Source: Acridotheres tristis (Eukaryota; Chordata; Aves; Passeriformes; Sturnidae). From it: a stretch of DNA of 64,000 bases. Position numbers and translations under genes: made by a program. Positions 14,067 through 25,879 of the stretch are shown here, piece after piece (position 1 is the first letter of the stretch; each line of letters starts with the position of its first letter). The DNA lies in the NCBI GenBank assembly GCA_037013685.1, contig CM072891.1, forward strand, positions 4,502,501 through 4,566,500, read 5' to 3'. A model generated the notes under the pieces. It saw only the letters and a list, made by a program, of their open reading frames with translations. It was not told the DNA's origin and ran no database searches.

Positions 14067-14624
14067 ATAGACCACTATGAAAATTGAACGCATTTCCAGT
14101 GAAATAAATAGCTTTTTAAAAAAATTCTCGTCTATGCAACAGTGTTATAAAATTACAAAACTAACATATTTTAAATCATTCTTGCTAAAACAACATCTCA
14201 TTCAAGTTTAAATACTGACCATTCTGAGTTATTGAAACTTCCTTTTAGATGTTGTAAAGCAAACTGTGCTCAATTTAAACTTTGAAACAACATTAAATGC
14301 ACATTTCAGTTAATTTTATTTCAATAAAGGTTTAGATATGGGATTAGAAGTTTCTTAAAAAAAGATAACAGGAATGCCCATTTTAATGCAAGAAGTGATC
14401 TTATGCCAAAAGTCGGTGGTTTCACTCTCTCACAATTCATTAAAAACACACACACTTTATAAGCATAAATTGAAAACCCTATTCATATTTCCCGAAGTAG
14501 TTTATACAGATAAAAATACACATTTGAATGCTTATGTGGCTAAATAAATAACAGGGGTTAAAGTCTGTATGAAATCCCTAAGTACATACCTTATTTTTAG
14601 CACAGTAAGAAAAAAGAATCAGAA

Positions 14625-14720
14625 GTAAAACAAATAAACAAAATCAACAGAAACCTCCCACAAACAAAATGAAACAAAACAAAAAAACCCCTAACAACCA
14701 ACTAACAAAAAACTTTTTCA
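14625..14720. repeat. A/C-rich low-complexity block
   Basis: The plus strand is A-rich with scattered C (units such as acaaa and aaacc). The transcript of FMN1 would be U/G-rich here. Confidence 0.75.
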
Positions 14721-15089
14721 AGGTTCAATGCAATATCTCCAATGGAATTTTAAGAAGTATGTATAAATATGACATTGTTGTGTATAAGCACATATTACTG
14801 AGTTTGAAACATGCATATACCTGCATGGATTTCAGTCTGTAATAAAGCAAAACTCATAGGTTGGAGAACTAATTGTTTTGGGAATAGGGAAAGAATAATT
14901 TTTTTATTATAAAGACATGAACCTTTTGGTGGAGAAAGTGCACTGGATGATAATTGCATTGTGTTTATTTCCTCCCAAGGAAAATGTACTGTTTTGTTTC
15001 ACAAAATTTCCTGAATTAAAATTACAGTATAGTAGGAAGTTTGCAGAAATATTTAAATAAATTAATTAAATATTTTAATAAGTTAATTA

Positions 15090-15300
15090 GAAAGCATAAA
15101 AAAATCTCAATCCCCCAAAAACCCCAAACCAACAAAACCATCAACAACAGAAAACACAAGAAAAAAGAACAAGAAACAAACAAACCCAAAAACTTTAAAG
15201 CAAGAATACTGATACAGATCTACATATACCAGGACTACTAATTAATCAATTCAACAGCTTTATGCAAGAATTAAAAAGAAGAAGAAAAAATAAATTAAAA
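15090..15300. repeat. A-rich low-complexity block
   Basis: The plus strand is strongly A-rich with CAA and AAAC units and few G or T. It yields a Lys/Asn/Thr-rich chance open frame (15041-15241, plus). Confidence 0.75.
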
Positions 15301-15931
15301 TTGAAAATCATTGTTAAAATCAATTAACAGCAACATTTTCATTTAAAATACAATAGTTCAAACTCTCCACTCAATAAGTTTGGCTATCAATACCAAATAT
15401 ATATATATTTAATATATGAATGTATATAGTATTTATAAATGCATATACAGAGGAGTATCACATACAATAAAATGTAACTCACAGCAGCATTTCAACCCCT
15501 AACTTCACCCCCATCAGCTGACTCATCTATCTTAAAATACCAACCTGTCCTTGTATTTTTGTCCTAAGAGAGAAATCACATTTCTGCCTTCCAATATCAT
15601 GACATCAGAAGAAATTTTACAATGCTACTGCCACCCAGATGTAATAAGGCAGGAGTTGAGTGACCACCTGCCCAGTGTGCAACAGTCACAGCAAACTGCC
15701 TACAGTGGCTCTCTCAACAACCAATGTAAAATATTCCAAAATCCTATCTTGAAGCCTATAGCAAATTTCACGCCTATTGAGGTACACAACTACTGTAAGA
15801 AAGCAAAAGGAATGGATTTTATTTTCCCATCAGAGGTACTATGTTTAGGTTTCTATAAAGCTGTTACAAACCCTTTGACCATCTCTTAAAGAAACCCAGT
15901 TTTGGAAAGGCTGATGGAGCAAATCCTTTAC

Positions 15932-15991
15932 CTTATCACAGTGGCGTAGGTAATATATGACGACATAATCCACGAGATTAATGCCATTATC
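15932..15991 (-). CDS. FMN1: FMN1 short exon, FH2 post region (60 nt)
   Basis: The acceptor is tttttcctag and the donor is GATAAG|GTAAAG. It encodes exactly 20 codons in phase 0-0: DNGINLVDYVV then IYYLRHCDK. Formins have a matching short stretch after the GNYMN helix (x-x-x-x-L-L-x-Y/H-x-V/I). The exon is too short for simple ORF calling and was placed from protein similarity and both splice sites. Being symmetric, it can be skipped without a frameshift. Confidence 0.95.
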
Positions 15992-18900
15992 CTAGGAAAA
16001 ATTAAAGACGTGTTAGTAACACAGATTCAATGTGTGAAAATGTACTCAATTTAAAATTAAATTAATTATTATTTTCTATTGCTGTGAAAAATGGGATTCA
16101 TAATATTTTTTGGCCTTAGCATTACTGGCCAAAAAAATTTGATCATTTTCAGCATTGACTTCATTGTAGCACTACTAGATCCAGAGTTTATTTTGGTTTT
16201 AAATACCAGGCAAAAATACAGGCAGAGAAGAATATATGGGAGAAGCTGTCCCCACATTTTATGTAATAATAAGAGGCATTACAAAATAATAATATTAACC
16301 CAAATAAATAATATTATTCAATAATATTACTCGTGAACATAATATCAACTGAATATTACAGTCACCTCAGATACATTAATGTGAACAGAATTTCTTGATT
16401 TCTGTAGTCTCAGTCATCTATAAGGAAGATCCAAAAAAGGCATAAATGCTTTACATATTTTATTCTAAATATTAAATCAGATAGCATTCAACTAAGAAGG
16501 ATATTTCATGCCCTGTTAACATATAAATATGAATTTTAATTCTCATTTTATGGAACCATTATTTCCATGTTCCTGCACACAACTGTAAACAGTATTTTAT
16601 TTTGCTACATGTCATTGGGTCAGCATGAACCAGATGAACTAAAGAAAAGTTATACATTACATTCAGCAATATAAAAGAACCATGATATAGGGAATTATAT
16701 CTGGAATGCCTTTGAAGTTTTTTTGATGTGTTTTCATATTTTATATTGACAGGTATCAGAACAAACATTTGTATGTGAACAATGTCTGACTTCCTGTACA
16801 GAGCTGCCTTGTCTATATGAGAGTCTGCAGCACATTATATTTTATTAGTATCATACACCAGCAAAATTCTTAACTAAGTAAGTCACTGCTGTCATGCAGA
16901 AAACGCCACCCTGCATGTTTAAGAGTTTAAGAAGCCATTACCGGCAGGTCAAAAAATCTCTATAAAAATTAACTTTCTAAGCTCATATGACAATAAATTA
17001 CTTCTATGTGAAATAAGAGGTATTTAGCATTGGCTCTTTACCTTAACTCATGGAATTCAGCTCAGTTAAGATGTATTTACTGGCAATTCATGAGAAGGGA
17101 GTAATGGGACAAAGGAAGAATACCTTAATGTTCAAATATACAAGACCCTGCATTCTTATCCTTTGCAAATACAGACTACCAATTATCTCTGAGGTTTCAT
17201 GTCTGCTTCTAGCAACTGGACTCTGAGTTTTTATGCATTTTGAAGATTAATTTAAACTAATAACATATTTATTCTGGCTACCAGGAAACTGTAAATAATG
17301 TAATTTTTTAACTTGTTTCGATAAGGAACAAGACTTATACAGTTATGTTTTGTATCAGTTACTCCTTTTCATAATGCATAATTTTGGAACATGCTTGCTA
17401 AATTCAGCCACATTGGAAAGTCCCAGAGATTTTTAAATTCTATGAAGTTTGCAGGTAGATAAATAGTGACACTAAACCTAGCAGTTCTACTGAGAAAAGT
17501 CAGGCAAAGCTGAGTTTGACACTTTTCTTCAAGGCAGCTAGCCAGCCAACAAACGCCTGAGTAATGGGAAACTTGGCCTGGTTCTAGTTAAGCTGCTGTT
17601 TGTACTGTGTCTTGCCCATGCAGTAGGACTGGGGAAAAAAGTGGTTATATAGAACAGCTGAACCATCACAGTGAAGACAAAAGTAAGAATTAGAATCAAA
17701 GAATCATTTTGACCTTTAAGATCATTGAGTCCAACTGAAAATCCAGCACTGCCAAGTCCATCACTGAACTGTATTCCTAAGTGCCACCTCCAGGGTCATT
17801 GACTCCACCACCTCTCTGGGCAGCCTTTTCCAATGACTTATAACCCCTTCAGGAAGAAATTTTTCCTAAAATTCAAGCTAAACTTCCTTTGAAAGAACTT
17901 GAGGCTGCTTCCTCTCATCCTATTATTTGTTACGTGGGAGAAGACACTAACCCTCACTTGGTTACAGCCTCCTTTCAGGGAGCTGTAGAGAGTGATAAGG
18001 TTTCACCTGAGCCTCCTTTCCTCTGTGCTAAACTATCTCAGCTTCCTCAGCCATTCCTTGTAAGACTTGTACTCCAGACTCTTTACCAGTCTGGTTGATC
18101 TTTGGACATGCTCCAGCACCTCAATCTCTTTAGGAGACAAAGGACTCAAATCCTTTGGAAAAAGCTTTCATCAAAACAGTTGCTCACTGAACAATTCATT
18201 AAATGTGTTTCTACACTTTGTTAATGATGATATACACAAGTAAAACAAAATGCTCCATAGATATACTGTTTTCTGACATTTCCTGTCTCACAAATGCATT
18301 CCTGTGTACATGAAGCATAATGGAGAACAAAAGCTTAAAATCCACATCTCTTGTAGTCAAGAAAGCACTTCACATAAGAAAACTAGAAGAGCATGAAAGA
18401 TTTTTTTTCCTCACACTCCAAGTCTATACCAACATCAGCAGAAAATTATCTCCTATTCTTTGCTGCTTCCTATAACCATGTGCCGTCTAGATATGTCTTG
18501 GCAAAGAGTAACTTTGAGCAATGTTTCTATTGCCTACATTACCTAACACCTCCTCCTCTGCCCTACTGAAATAAGAAACAAAGTAATCTCATCTCAGAAG
18601 GTGTCTAGCCTTTGAGCCTGACTTTGATCCTAGCGTGACTAATCAAAAACCATCTAATGCTTCTCAATTTTTGACAAAATAATTTACTGCCAGCTATGAG
18701 CATTTTCTCGTGCATGCCACTCAAACTTCATGTCCTACATCCATTTAGCTGACAATTTAAAAAAAAGATTGAAAGTATCTTGTTGGGTGTGACATCTCTT
18801 TGATCACTTATCCATAATTTGTTAAGTGTATACACTACAATGAACAATTACTTATATTTTGTTTTTAAAATTGATTTTTAAAGAGTTGTATTCGGACAGA

Positions 18901-19264
18901 GTGACCTTCATTTAAGAGCATGAAAAAAGAATGAGGACATTTACTGGAGAAGAGTTGAACAGTCTGTGCTCTCTCACTTCTCTCTACCCTACTAAGTCCT
19001 GCTAATAAAAGAGACACACAGAAGTTCTCACATAAGGTAATTATCTGAGTAGTATTGAACAGGAGAAATAAGTTATTAAGGAAATACACACATATGCAGG
19101 AGAAGGAGGTGAAAAGCTAGGAGAAAAAAAAATGAAATCTGTATAAAGCACCTTGCTTTTCAAGCAAGAATAGTAGGAAATAAAAGATTAACTTCTGACA
19201 GATGAAGGAACAATAAAAAAAAACACTTCAGAAAAATTATCTTTAACTAAACATTAGTACTTAC
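15992..19264 (-). other. FMN1: FMN1 intron (3.3 kb)
   Basis: It contains an ATA-rich tandem-like stretch at about 16265-16330 and a CR1 3' fragment at about 17690-18150. The remainder is AT-rich with no recognisable element. Confidence 0.88.
17690..18150 (-). mobile_element. CR1 LINE 3' fragment
   Basis: On the plus strand it begins with the reverse complement of the CR1 3' terminus ('aatcaaagaatcattttgac', then a diverged 'atcattgagtccaac'), and continues with 'cacctctctgggcagcc', 'ccttcaggaagaaatttttc' and 'agcacctcaatctcttt'. It is 5'-truncated, as most avian CR1 copies are. It carries no intact ORF. Confidence 0.88.
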
Positions 19265-19411
19265 TCTGCTTTTGACATCCTTTAGTTTGGGGAGTATTTC
19301 CAAACCAAACCCATCAGCTTGACCTCGGGTCCTATTCCCTCCGTTCATATAATTTCCAAAAGCCAGAATCAAACCCAGAATTTCCTTTACACTTTTCATG
19401 CTCAGCAAAGC
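19265..19411 (-). CDS. FMN1: FMN1 exon with the FH2 GNYMN motif (147 nt)
   Basis: The acceptor is ccattttccag and the donor is AGCAGA|GTAAGTAC. It encodes 49 residues in phase 0-0: [16 protein letters not shown], then [18 protein letters not shown], then [15 protein letters not shown]. The (F)GNYMN-x(2)-R-x-x-x-x-G-F/Y-x-L-x-x-L-x-K-L motif is the best-conserved part of all FH2 domains; it builds the core helices and the post site. The exon is symmetric, so skipping it would keep the frame but remove the signature motif. Confidence 0.98.
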
Positions 19412-20802
19412 CTGGAAAATGGATACTGGTCTGTAAATTCGGTTGGCACAAAATTTCTCATTGCTAATATAAAGTATTCTTTTAAATTTTATTTTTGCTA
19501 AGGTTTTTTTCCTGTCTTTTTCCCATCTTTACCTTGGTAGGTAAGGGAAGCTGAAGCTGGTATAATAATCAAAACTTTAAGAGAAACTTTTTTTAGACTG
19601 CATCTCCCTAAGATAATATGTTTAATGTAATCCATACAATGCAAATTATATGGCACCAAATGCGATGTCAAAGACAAAAAGATTAATGGAAGATTTCTAA
19701 CCATTCTCAGAAGACTCCAAAAATCTTACAGACGAGGTAGGTTATCATGAGTTTGCATAATGCACAGTCAAATGGAGATGTGCTATTTTTGCTGCCACCA
19801 GGTTAGACTCAGCCTTTCACTCAGTCTGCTTCTCATGGGTCTCAAAATTCACGTTCCTGAATCTATACTTAATCCAGATATAGGAGGTCTCATTACATGC
19901 CTCACAACAGAAAACAGTGTAGAACTAGTAAATTATTTTCAGTTACATACAAAGATATCTGTCAGTTGACAATCAGGGGCCACAGGCATAATTCTTATCT
20001 ATGTAGCCTTATACACTGGATTAATTACTTTAAGTGTGAACTCCTCATAAGTGAACTGAAGGCAATATGGCTTTCTCCATCTCATACAACACTAATTCTT
20101 TATTTATGCCTCTTTTGGAAAGGAAAAAAACAAGTAACAATTTCTATTGCAAAGAAATCCAAAGGGGTCGTGCATGGGAACTCTGTCAAAGCAAAGCTAA
20201 TCAAAAACTAATATTCAAATTAGAAAAAAAATAAAATTAACTACTTTTCTAGTTAGGATGTTAGACCTTTAAGCCACTATTTAATTTGTCTCCTAATTTT
20301 CACCTTGTTCTACTTTTCATAATTTATTTGTTAAAATTTAAAAATCTTGTCCTTAGTCATTCATAGTGTGGAAATACTAGGTAGAGCTTTGTCCCATACT
20401 AAAAATTCTGCTATATCAGGGTTACTGATGCCAAGGGAAAGTAATAAGCTAATGAACATGACAAGCATCTATTGGCATCAAAAAGAAGTTTGCAAGGCCC
20501 TGTACTAAGATTGTCTTGTATTTAATTCCTAGTTCATAGAGATTATCTATTACACTGATTAATATGCAAATTAATAAAAATATATCATTTAAATAAAAAT
20601 AAATTTCTACATACTCTATGGGGCATCACACGCAATTCACTTTCCTGCTTCCCTCTTCCTTTTGTTCTTTTAAGCAGCTAAAAATTTACTACAGTTTTAT
20701 TTCCTAAAAAGCCAGTAAGCAGAATTAAGATTCCTCACTTACATTAAAAAAGAAGCATAAATACTCTAAAATAGATTTAATTTAGCTTTCATTAGGACTT
20801 AC
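19412..20802 (-). other. FMN1: FMN1 intron (1.4 kb)
   Basis: A short AT-rich intron. I see no repeat family or second gene in it. Overlapping plus-strand open frames at 19760-20211 have no features of real coding sequence. Confidence 0.85.
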
Positions 20803-20932
20803 TTTGGAAACACGGGTCACGATGTCTACTTTCCGGTGCACTGATGTAATCCCTTCAGAGAAAACTGACTGGAAGATAATACACTGAGCTCGTTCTGCAA
20901 AGTTGGGGATTTGAGACAACTCATAGAGAAAT
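20803..20932 (-). CDS. FMN1: FMN1 exon, FH2 core (130 nt)
   Basis: The acceptor is tttttttccccacag and the donor is TCCAAA|GTAAGT. It completes a Gln codon and encodes [19 protein letters not shown], then [15 protein letters not shown] and VDIVTRVSK. The pattern F-x-x-E-L-x-x-I-P-x-x-x-x-R is the signature of the FH2 middle, before the GNYMN motif. The exon ends in phase 0. The last exon base before GT is A, as in the next exon, and the rest of the donor (GTAAGT) is a perfect match. Confidence 0.97.
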
Positions 20933-21211
20933 CTGTGGGGAAAAAAATACTATTAACAAATCTTTATAATTCTTCTCAGTGGGGTCCATAATGGATCAAA
21001 GCCTGCAGTATCATGAAATACACATGCATTCTTTCCTATTTGAATCAAATCTGACAGAATTTAAAATTGTTATATCCTTATGCTAAGAATGTATTAAAAA
21101 TCCTATTAATGTCAAGAAAAAGGCAAGACATTAATCATTATCATATCAGTGCATTAACCATCATAGCTGCAGAGTAATAAACAGAAGAATCTCAAACCTA
21201 AATAATTCACT

Positions 21212-21228
21212 AAAAAAAAAAAAAAAAA
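21212..21228. repeat. (A)17 homopolymer
   Basis: Seventeen consecutive A on the plus strand, intronic. Confidence 0.97.
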
Positions 21229-21304
21229 GGAAAATCTGCACAGAGCTACCTACATACTAGTTTATGCAGTTTTGTTTCCCTTAAAAATGTGCTCAGAAAT
21301 ACAC

Positions 21305-21390
21305 AACTCAATATATTCCTACATATATTATACATATATTCCTATTATATGCCTATTATTCCTAATATATACATATATTCCTATTTCGTA
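21305..21390. repeat. Degenerate TA-rich tandem repeat
   Basis: The phrase 'catatattcctat' recurs with variation over about 85 bp, suggesting a diverged minisatellite-like array. Confidence 0.7.
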
Positions 21391-24300
21391 ATATAAAATA
21401 TCTGCCAACAGCTTTCTTCTGATTCTCAAGATCAATTTTCTTTTTTTATTTGCACCACACTTTCTACAATATAGCATCAAGCTTTATGAGAATACACCTA
21501 GATGTGCATTTAGCTCTAAAATACTTTCAGAGTGTATCTGCCTTCAGTCACTGTTCAACAGTTATTAAGTCTTCATCTGCTCTACATCTGTCCTCACAGG
21601 TACATATTCCTCATGACTCTATTGTAGCTCTTTGTCTTTTAACACTCTGGTAAATATAAAGAGAGGCATATTCAACAACTGTAGTTCAGACCTCACAAAA
21701 TGAAAGCATCCCAAAGACATGAATAATACCTCCCTTTTCATCAATTTAAAATATAAGAGCTTGGCTAATAATACAAGAAGCTTAAGCATTTCTCATCATT
21801 ACAATATATAATAACAATAACTTGCTCTTGGCTTTTGAATTCAAGATTTCAGATATACACAAGCTTTCTTGAAATCCAGAAGCAAGCTTGTCTTTTGATC
21901 CAAGATCACATTAGCATCATTCTTCTAATCTCCTGTTTACAGATATTCTTGGATTCTTCTTAATGCAATGCCCTAAATATTTTTTCCACCTCACTGAATG
22001 ATGAGAAATTCAGTATTCAATTTGTCAGTTTGAATTCTTCTTAACTTTATTTTAATTGTTTAAGCCAATACACATAATTTTTAAAAATCTTTTTCACAAT
22101 AAATAATATCAGTATGTTTAAATTTGTTTTATACATTTCTCATGCATGCTAGGCTTTGCTGAGTACATAGTGACTGTTTAAAAAAATCAGCAGAATTCAC
22201 CTGTGGCTGGTGTGAAATACTATGTTTTAATTGGAATACCATTTTTTTGTTTCTTTTTATTTCTTTTTCCTTTTCCTCTGGTGAAAAAACCTATTGTGAG
22301 AGAAGGATCGGGGAGGCCCAGCTTGGCTCTTAGACTTAAGAAGTGGGAAAAAAGAAATGCCAAGCTGGTATTAATAAAAATGCTTCCTATTGGGAATGAA
22401 TGGTATTGCCAGGAAAAAAAAAACCAGGGTATTTTGTACTTTGTGTGAGAGAAACAAAGGAAAGAAAAACCAAACTGCTTCATTAAAGCTCTAACATACA
22501 TACAATTAAAAAGTTTAAATTTAAGAAGTCAAATGACACATATTATTGTCCTCCTGTGAAAAGACAACTATTTCCCACACGGCTGACTATCAAATACAAT
22601 GTCATTGTGCTGAGAGTTAAAAGAGAATCAGCATAAAAAGAGGATTCTGGAATTCAGAGTATCCAAAGTAAATATCCAGACAGAACCCTTACAACTGAAA
22701 TCTGTCACAAAAAGGAATCTTAGAGTCTATGAATGTAACTACTAAACAAAAACTCCTAGCATGAAACTATGGCTGTCACAGATAAACCACCAATTCAGAT
22801 AGACAAAACTTTAGAAGAGAAAGAAACATTATTATTTCAATTTAACTCTGAGAAAAGTATAATTTCGACTTAAAATAATGATGATGTGGCTGCGACATAG
22901 CTTTTGGATGGGTTTCTCATTACCACAATTCTGATGGCCTAAAATAAACATAGAAAATATGCTGTTCATCTCCATGAGGTACATCATACTCTTCTCCTTC
23001 AGAAACCGTAAAGAAAAAATGCATTTACTTGAAAACTCCTTTAGCCCACCAGAATCTAGTAGTTAAGGACTCGAGAGAACTTTCAAGCCAGGCATATTGT
23101 TATGGTGCTAGTGTAAGAGAGCATTCTTGCACAAGATGAACAAGAAAGGCTAATTCTACAGAGTTAAACTAATTTTCAGATCGCATTTATCTGCATTTGA
23201 AGAATACAAAATTTAGAAACAATTTTTTGGGAAAAAGGTGTATCTAATCCTGCAGCTTCTAAGTATGACAGCAGGATTTAAACTGAAGTCCAAGCAGAGC
23301 TGTCTTCAAAGAGAAGCAGGTGGCATTATTGGGACAGTGATTATACATCGATCCCTATTTCCTGAAACAAACCACATTCAAACCAGTACCATATTTTGTT
23401 ACTATCTCCTTTATTAGTACTTATTTCAGATTGGAGAGGCCTACACAGACAATATACTACAACTAAACGGGCTCTCTTGGAAACTAGCTACAGCATCTGT
23501 ATCCTGCTAGCACAGCTCCAAACTGTTGCCAATTTTGCATATAAATCTTTATCATGGCAATTAATATTAGCATTTTAACAGCTATTATCATGAAGCATAA
23601 TTTAGGGGGCTATTGTTATGTAGCTGTCAGAGTTTGTGCCAAATTTAACAGACAAGCAAGACAAATAAAAATCATGTGTGTGAAGAACATCAGTGATACC
23701 ACTGAAGTCTTTTATTTGTCTGGTAATCCAAGCACCTAAGGGTTTCCTTTAGACTTTAGTGAACTCAAATCAAAGGTTTCACTGTATGAATGACCACTGT
23801 TAGTATGTGCAACCATTTGATAAATTATTTCATTTACACTTTTGTTCTGATCTCGTTAAAGACAATACATGAGGCTTATGCCTCATAGCAAATATTTTTA
23901 ATCACACATACAAATTTAGCACTTTTCTGTCTTTAACCTTTTATGGAGCTAATAAATAAAGCACTGCTCCAACAAATCTCCAGTTTTGCAGTTAGGTTGA
24001 CCTAGAGGCTGACTGAGACAGCAAAGCCAGGAGCACATGATCTACATGATCTGAATTTTCAGAAAGCGTATTACTTTGAAGGTCCAACAAAATTTACAGA
24101 AGTGCATAAAGCAAATTGTTTTCCCCTTAAACTACCTTTTAAAAAGCTACTTTTCTTAATCTATACAGTTTAATTATAGGGTAAAAATGGGATACTGAAG
24201 ACTTGCAGAAAGAGTACCGAGTAATAATTGATAAAAAAAATAGCTTTTGTCTTTGGTACCACTATTTCACTCTGAACCACCAGGCATAACTGCTTTATTT

Positions 24301-25626
24301 ACAGTTCTTAATTATGGAACAATGATAGTATAAATCCAACTTTGTATTTAATTAAGATTAACCTCTCTCCACTATAAGTTACAAAAAGGACAACCTCCTA
24401 TAACCCTAGAGCTCTACAAGACTCGTATTCTCCAGAAGACAAAATGCATGCATATTTATTTAACTTGGACGTACAGCAAACAGACTGCCAAAAATTCAAG
24501 CTCTGGAAAACATCAGCTAGTCACACAATGTATCCTTATGCCCCAAGCCAAGGCAATGAAAGCCATGGATACGGGATGCAAAGTAAGCTCATATATAAAC
24601 TCTACAGTATACAAACTTTACAGTCTTAAGACTTACTAAAAAACAACAACCTCTCTTCATCAAGAGTAAGATAACAGCCTTATCTCCTGTATTAGCCTAT
24701 ATCTAGCATGCAGTCACAAATCAGTATTCAGCTGCCCCATGTAAAGAGAAAAAGAAAAAATAATCTGTTCTTCAGCACTAACATTTCAATGGGAAAAAAA
24801 GGTACGAAAATACAGTCATTCTGACATTAACCAATCATATACTATCTCTACTTCAGTTCTTTCTCTCCCTACCCTTCTTACACCAGAGACAGCAGAAAAG
24901 ACAAGAACAGACAAGATGGTAAAGGAAACAAGATGACAGAGTGGCCTCTGGGAAGGAAGAATTGAAGAGGGTAAGACTACAAAAGAAAAATGGAGTGAAG
25001 TAGCAGGAGACAAAAAACACTTGTAGGCCAACATCTGAAATCAAATGTATACAAAAAAATAAAATTCAGGATTACCATTCTGTTCATAAATTCTTGAGGA
25101 TTCTTTCACATTGCTCTAAGGTGTATTACAATTCAAAGAGCAACATTTAAGTTTTTCAGCCTAACAATTGTCACTGGTCACAACTGTTGCAGGAGAGGAA
25201 CTGTGGCATCATAGGTCCTCAGTGAACTTGACCACAGAGTGTACAAGGCGTTTGGCCAAAAGATCAACCCAAACCTTCTGTTATGCAGCTCTTTCAAATA
25301 AATAACAACCAAAATCAATCTAGCCCTGCCTTATGTAATGTTAATTTAGCCACAAATGCTCTAAGGGAAGAATAAACCTTTTACAAATGTGAGAATGGGA
25401 ACAAAAATTCTTATTGATTCAAGGCTACGTATTTTTTCAATTCTGGTGGTCAAGTCTGAAGAAAAGCTTTGTGATAAGGGAAAACTTTTCATCATGCCTT
25501 GAAATACACAAAGTTTATAATTTTAGAAAAGCTCATAATTACCAAAATTATGTACCAAAACTGCTTTCAACATATAATCAAAGGACTACATTCTACAATG
25601 ACAAACTATTAAAAAAATAATCTTAC

Positions 25627-25715
25627 TGTTCTGGTTTATCCAGAAGCTTCAGTTCCTCCTCTTTTGAAGTCTGATAATATTGCTTGATTTTCTCCAGTTC
25701 ATCCTTTTGTGCTCT
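25627..25715 (-). CDS. FMN1: FMN1 exon, FH2 helix region (89 nt)
   Basis: The acceptor is ttaattcactcag and the donor is CCAGAACA|GTAAGA, which has an unusual A at the last exon base. It encodes 29 residues, [15 protein letters not shown] then [14 protein letters not shown], and two bases of the next codon. This is the charged helical part of FH2 between the knob and the post-domain side. The LLDKPEQF sequence formed with the next exon is highly typical of formins, which usually have L-x-x-x-E-x-F here. The exon starts in phase 0. Confidence 0.96.
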
Positions 25716-25879
25716 CTGAGTGAATTAATATAAACTAATTAGTTAGTAATTAATATTAAATTAATAAATTACTACTTTACCTGTTTGCCTGCAAGCAGCA
25801 ATTATGTTTTTTTTCACTAAGCAACATCCAGAGTATGCAAAAGAGTGATGCTTAAAGATCTGTGACAAATTCCTTCAGT

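Larger units (their letters stand above)
14043..15931 (-). other. FMN1: FMN1 intron (1.9 kb)
   Basis: It ends, on the gene strand, in a (TTTG)n tract next to the acceptor. It contains two A/C-rich blocks on the plus strand, at about 14625-14720 and 15090-15300, so the transcript has long U- and UG-rich stretches. A TA microsatellite-like stretch lies at about 15397-15420. Otherwise plain. Confidence 0.88.
20933..25626 (-). other. FMN1: FMN1 intron (4.7 kb)
   Basis: It contains an (A)17 run at 21212-21228, a degenerate TA-rich tandem repeat at about 21305-21390, a fold-back region at about 22200-22440, and a purine-rich block at about 24880-25025. No transposon family is recognised. Confidence 0.87.

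Noticed and set aside
14040..14070. Short regular repeat considered as a CRISPR-like array
   Set aside because: It is a simple (AAAC)n microsatellite in a vertebrate intron with no spacers.
24444..24639. Overlapping plus-strand open frames
   Set aside because: Two frames overlap over the same bases and neither has recognisable features; no splice context.
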